Below the pieces are notes generated by a model that saw only the letters and a list, made by a program, of their open reading frames with translations, made no database searches and was not told where the DNA came from. Position numbers and translations under genes: made by a program. Positions 30,860 through 31,923 of a stretch of 31,923 nucleotides of DNA are shown piece by piece. Within the stretch, counting starts at the first letter, position 1. Every line of letters starts with the position of its first letter. The stretch is from Perkinsus olseni. Taxonomy: Eukaryota > Perkinsozoa > Perkinsida. Location of the stretch: positions 1 to 31,923 of the forward strand of contig JABANN010000407.1 in NCBI GenBank assembly GCA_013115125.1. Reading direction: 5' to 3'.

Positions 30860-31452
30860 GGGGTGTTCAGAGAACCTATTCTGAAATTCAGAATAGATTC
30901 CAGAATGCAAAACACCAAAATCGCGTTCAGAGAACTGGCCCCGAAATGCATTCTAGAAAGTGTTCCAGAATGGATTCCGAACGCGTTCAGTAGACTTAAG
31001 ATTGTATTCCGAAACGTATTCCAGAAGGCGAAATTTGGGTATGAGAAAATCGTTTTCTGAGCGAATATTTTACGGCGCGTAGCTTTTCGTGGCGCGTGAA
31101 CGTTCTCCCCGACTTCATGATCCGTCCTGCCCAAGGATCGAACTCGCGGTCTTGCGGATAGGGACTGCGCGCTTTACCGCTAGGCCATTCGACTGGATTT
31201 CAGCGGCGACGCCTGTCAGGGGGCCAGGCGCTTGTACGCTAGCGGACGTTGCGCATGAAACGTTTCCAGAATCCATTCTAAGAGTGCGTTCTGAGAATGC
31301 GATCCGGTGAACACGTTTCGGAATCGATTCTGGAACATATTCCGAGATATTTGAGAATGGAATCCTCTGAACACGATTCGAGAATCAATTCTGAGAATCG
31401 ATTCTAAGAATACTTTCTGGAATTGATTCCGGCTGATTTTTCTGAACACCCC
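30860..31452. mobile_element. Non-autonomous MITE-like element with iterated palindromes and a tRNA-like core
   Basis: The ends are matching inverted repeats: GGGGTGTTCAGA at 30860-30871 and TCTGAACACCCC at 31441-31452. No target-site duplication longer than about 3 bases is clear (ATA occurs near both ends). The arms are runs of degenerate palindromes with the core GAATN2ATTC, dense at 30875-31025 and 31260-31435, and the middle holds a tRNA-derived segment. No transposase is encoded; short frames here are translations of the palindromes. It could be a MITE that captured a tRNA-derived SINE, or one composite family. Confidence 0.65.
31125..31196 (-). other. tRNA-like (SINE head) segment inside the MITE-like element
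   Basis: On the minus strand a perfect pol III box A, TGGCCTAGCGG, is followed about 40 bases later by box B, GTTCGATCC. D-arm (GCGGTAAAGCGC) and T-arm can be drawn, the latter with one mismatch, but the acceptor stem does not close and the anticodon arm is poor. This fits a tRNA-derived SINE or a decayed tRNA, not a working tRNA gene. Confidence 0.6.
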
Positions 31453-31488
31453 GATACTGTCGAACAAAAGGCACAGAAGAACTGAAAC

Positions 31489-31510
31489 CTTGAGTCAAGA
31501 TGGCTACGAA
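31489..31510 (-). ncRNA. Spliced-leader-like sequence (SL relic or SL RNA gene fragment)
   Basis: The minus strand reads TTCGTAGCCATCTTGACTCAAG, followed by GT. The dinoflagellate/Perkinsus spliced leader, as recalled, is DCCGTAGCCATTTTGGCTCAAG, so 19 of 22 positions agree and the GT matches the donor that follows the leader in SL RNA genes. An Sm-binding site is not clear downstream (TTTTGTT is the nearest), so a diverged SL RNA gene or a relic is more likely than a functional gene. It lies just outside the right end of the MITE-like element. Confidence 0.5.
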
Positions 31511-31624
31511 CTACGACATCATAAACCCGACTCAGAGCACTAATGGGCGGAACAAACGGGCTCTGTCACTAAGTTTAGCCGAGTGAGTGGGTCGAGTGGG
31601 TTCGCTGTCGGGACACCAACGGGC

Positions 31625-31795
31625 TGTTCAATAAACCGTTCCTGAGTTTCAGGAACGAGAATGCACAAATCTTGTTAAAAAAACGCACGCTAGGAACGTT
31701 CCTAGGAACATTCCCAGGAACGTGCCCAGGAATGTTCATAAGACGTTGAGCACGTTCCTGAACACGTTCCCAGGAACGTAAATTTGTGCAGCATG
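31625..31795. repeat. Iterated-palindrome repeat, GGAACGTTCC core
   Basis: Successive degenerate copies of GGAACGTTCC follow one another: CCTGAGTTTCAGG (about 31640), AGGAACGTTCCT, AGGAACATTCCC, AGGAACGTGCCC, AGGAATGTTCAT (31691-31740), then two more by 31780. Outer arms TGCACAAAT (about 31661) and ATTTGTGCA (about 31781) are inverted. The 10-mer TGGCGCGTGA just downstream (31823) also occurs beside the tRNA-like core at 31090 and inside an intron at 2498, hinting that the elements share sequence. Confidence 0.6.
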
Positions 31796-31923
31796 CGCCC
31801 AGTCTAACCGTGCCTGAGAATTTTGTGGCGCGTGACACTCTCTCGTGTTTGATGAAACCTCTGAGTGTGGGGAGGGGGAGTGGGGCGTGCGAGCACCGGA
31901 ACCTGAGGCAAGCGCAGTTCCGT

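Noticed and set aside
31125-31196. tRNA gene on the minus strand
   Set aside because: Box A and box B are good, but the acceptor stem does not pair and the anticodon loop lacks a normal U33 setting; treated as tRNA-derived.

Overview
The window looks like nuclear DNA of an alveolate protist, most likely Perkinsus or a close relative. The reasons are many GT-AG introns of about 46-70 nt, gene-dense stretches of near-balanced base composition, a large MYND/DUF4470-type protein, a P5-type ATPase, and a 22-nt sequence at 31489-31510 (minus strand) that matches the dinoflagellate/Perkinsus spliced leader at about 19 of 22 positions as recalled. The assignment to Perkinsus is inference. No bacterial, organellar or retroelement genes were recognised.

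Layout. At 1-5.1 kb lies an accessory-looking stretch: a palindrome-rich repeat at the very start, two diverged copies of an unknown 65-70 residue domain (about 112-330 and 3485-3690), a small predicted secreted protein gene (2045-2650, plus strand) whose end overlaps a convergent spliced gene (2638-3139, minus), and a small basic membrane-anchored-looking protein (4359-4667, minus). At 5.6-13 kb three intronless minus-strand genes follow: a triose-phosphate/nucleotide-sugar transporter family protein, a POT/PTR peptide transporter, and a 1279-residue MYND-finger protein. At 13.3-17.95 kb is the U5 snRNP GTPase Snu114/EFTUD2, which can be read in full as 23 exons.

From about 18.5 to 24.8 kb no intact gene is visible. 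This block is packed with short, mostly perfect inverted repeats, often overlapping in chains, and contains remains of a superfamily 2 DExH helicase (about 20190-21760, minus). It is the most unusual part of the window. At 25.6-29.9 kb a P5-type P-ATPase follows on the minus strand, then a small three-exon gene of unknown function (30095-30684). The right end (30.86-31.85 kb) holds two short elements built from iterated palindromes. One has matching inverted ends and a tRNA-like internal core, and the spliced-leader-like sequence lies just outside it.

The recognisable genes are housekeeping (splicing GTPase) or membrane transport (sugar-phosphate, peptide, P5 ATPase). They share a strand but show no operon-like link. 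The contrast between intron-rich genes (Snu114, and several small genes) and three consecutive intronless genes would fit partial gene recycling through mRNA, but that is inference.
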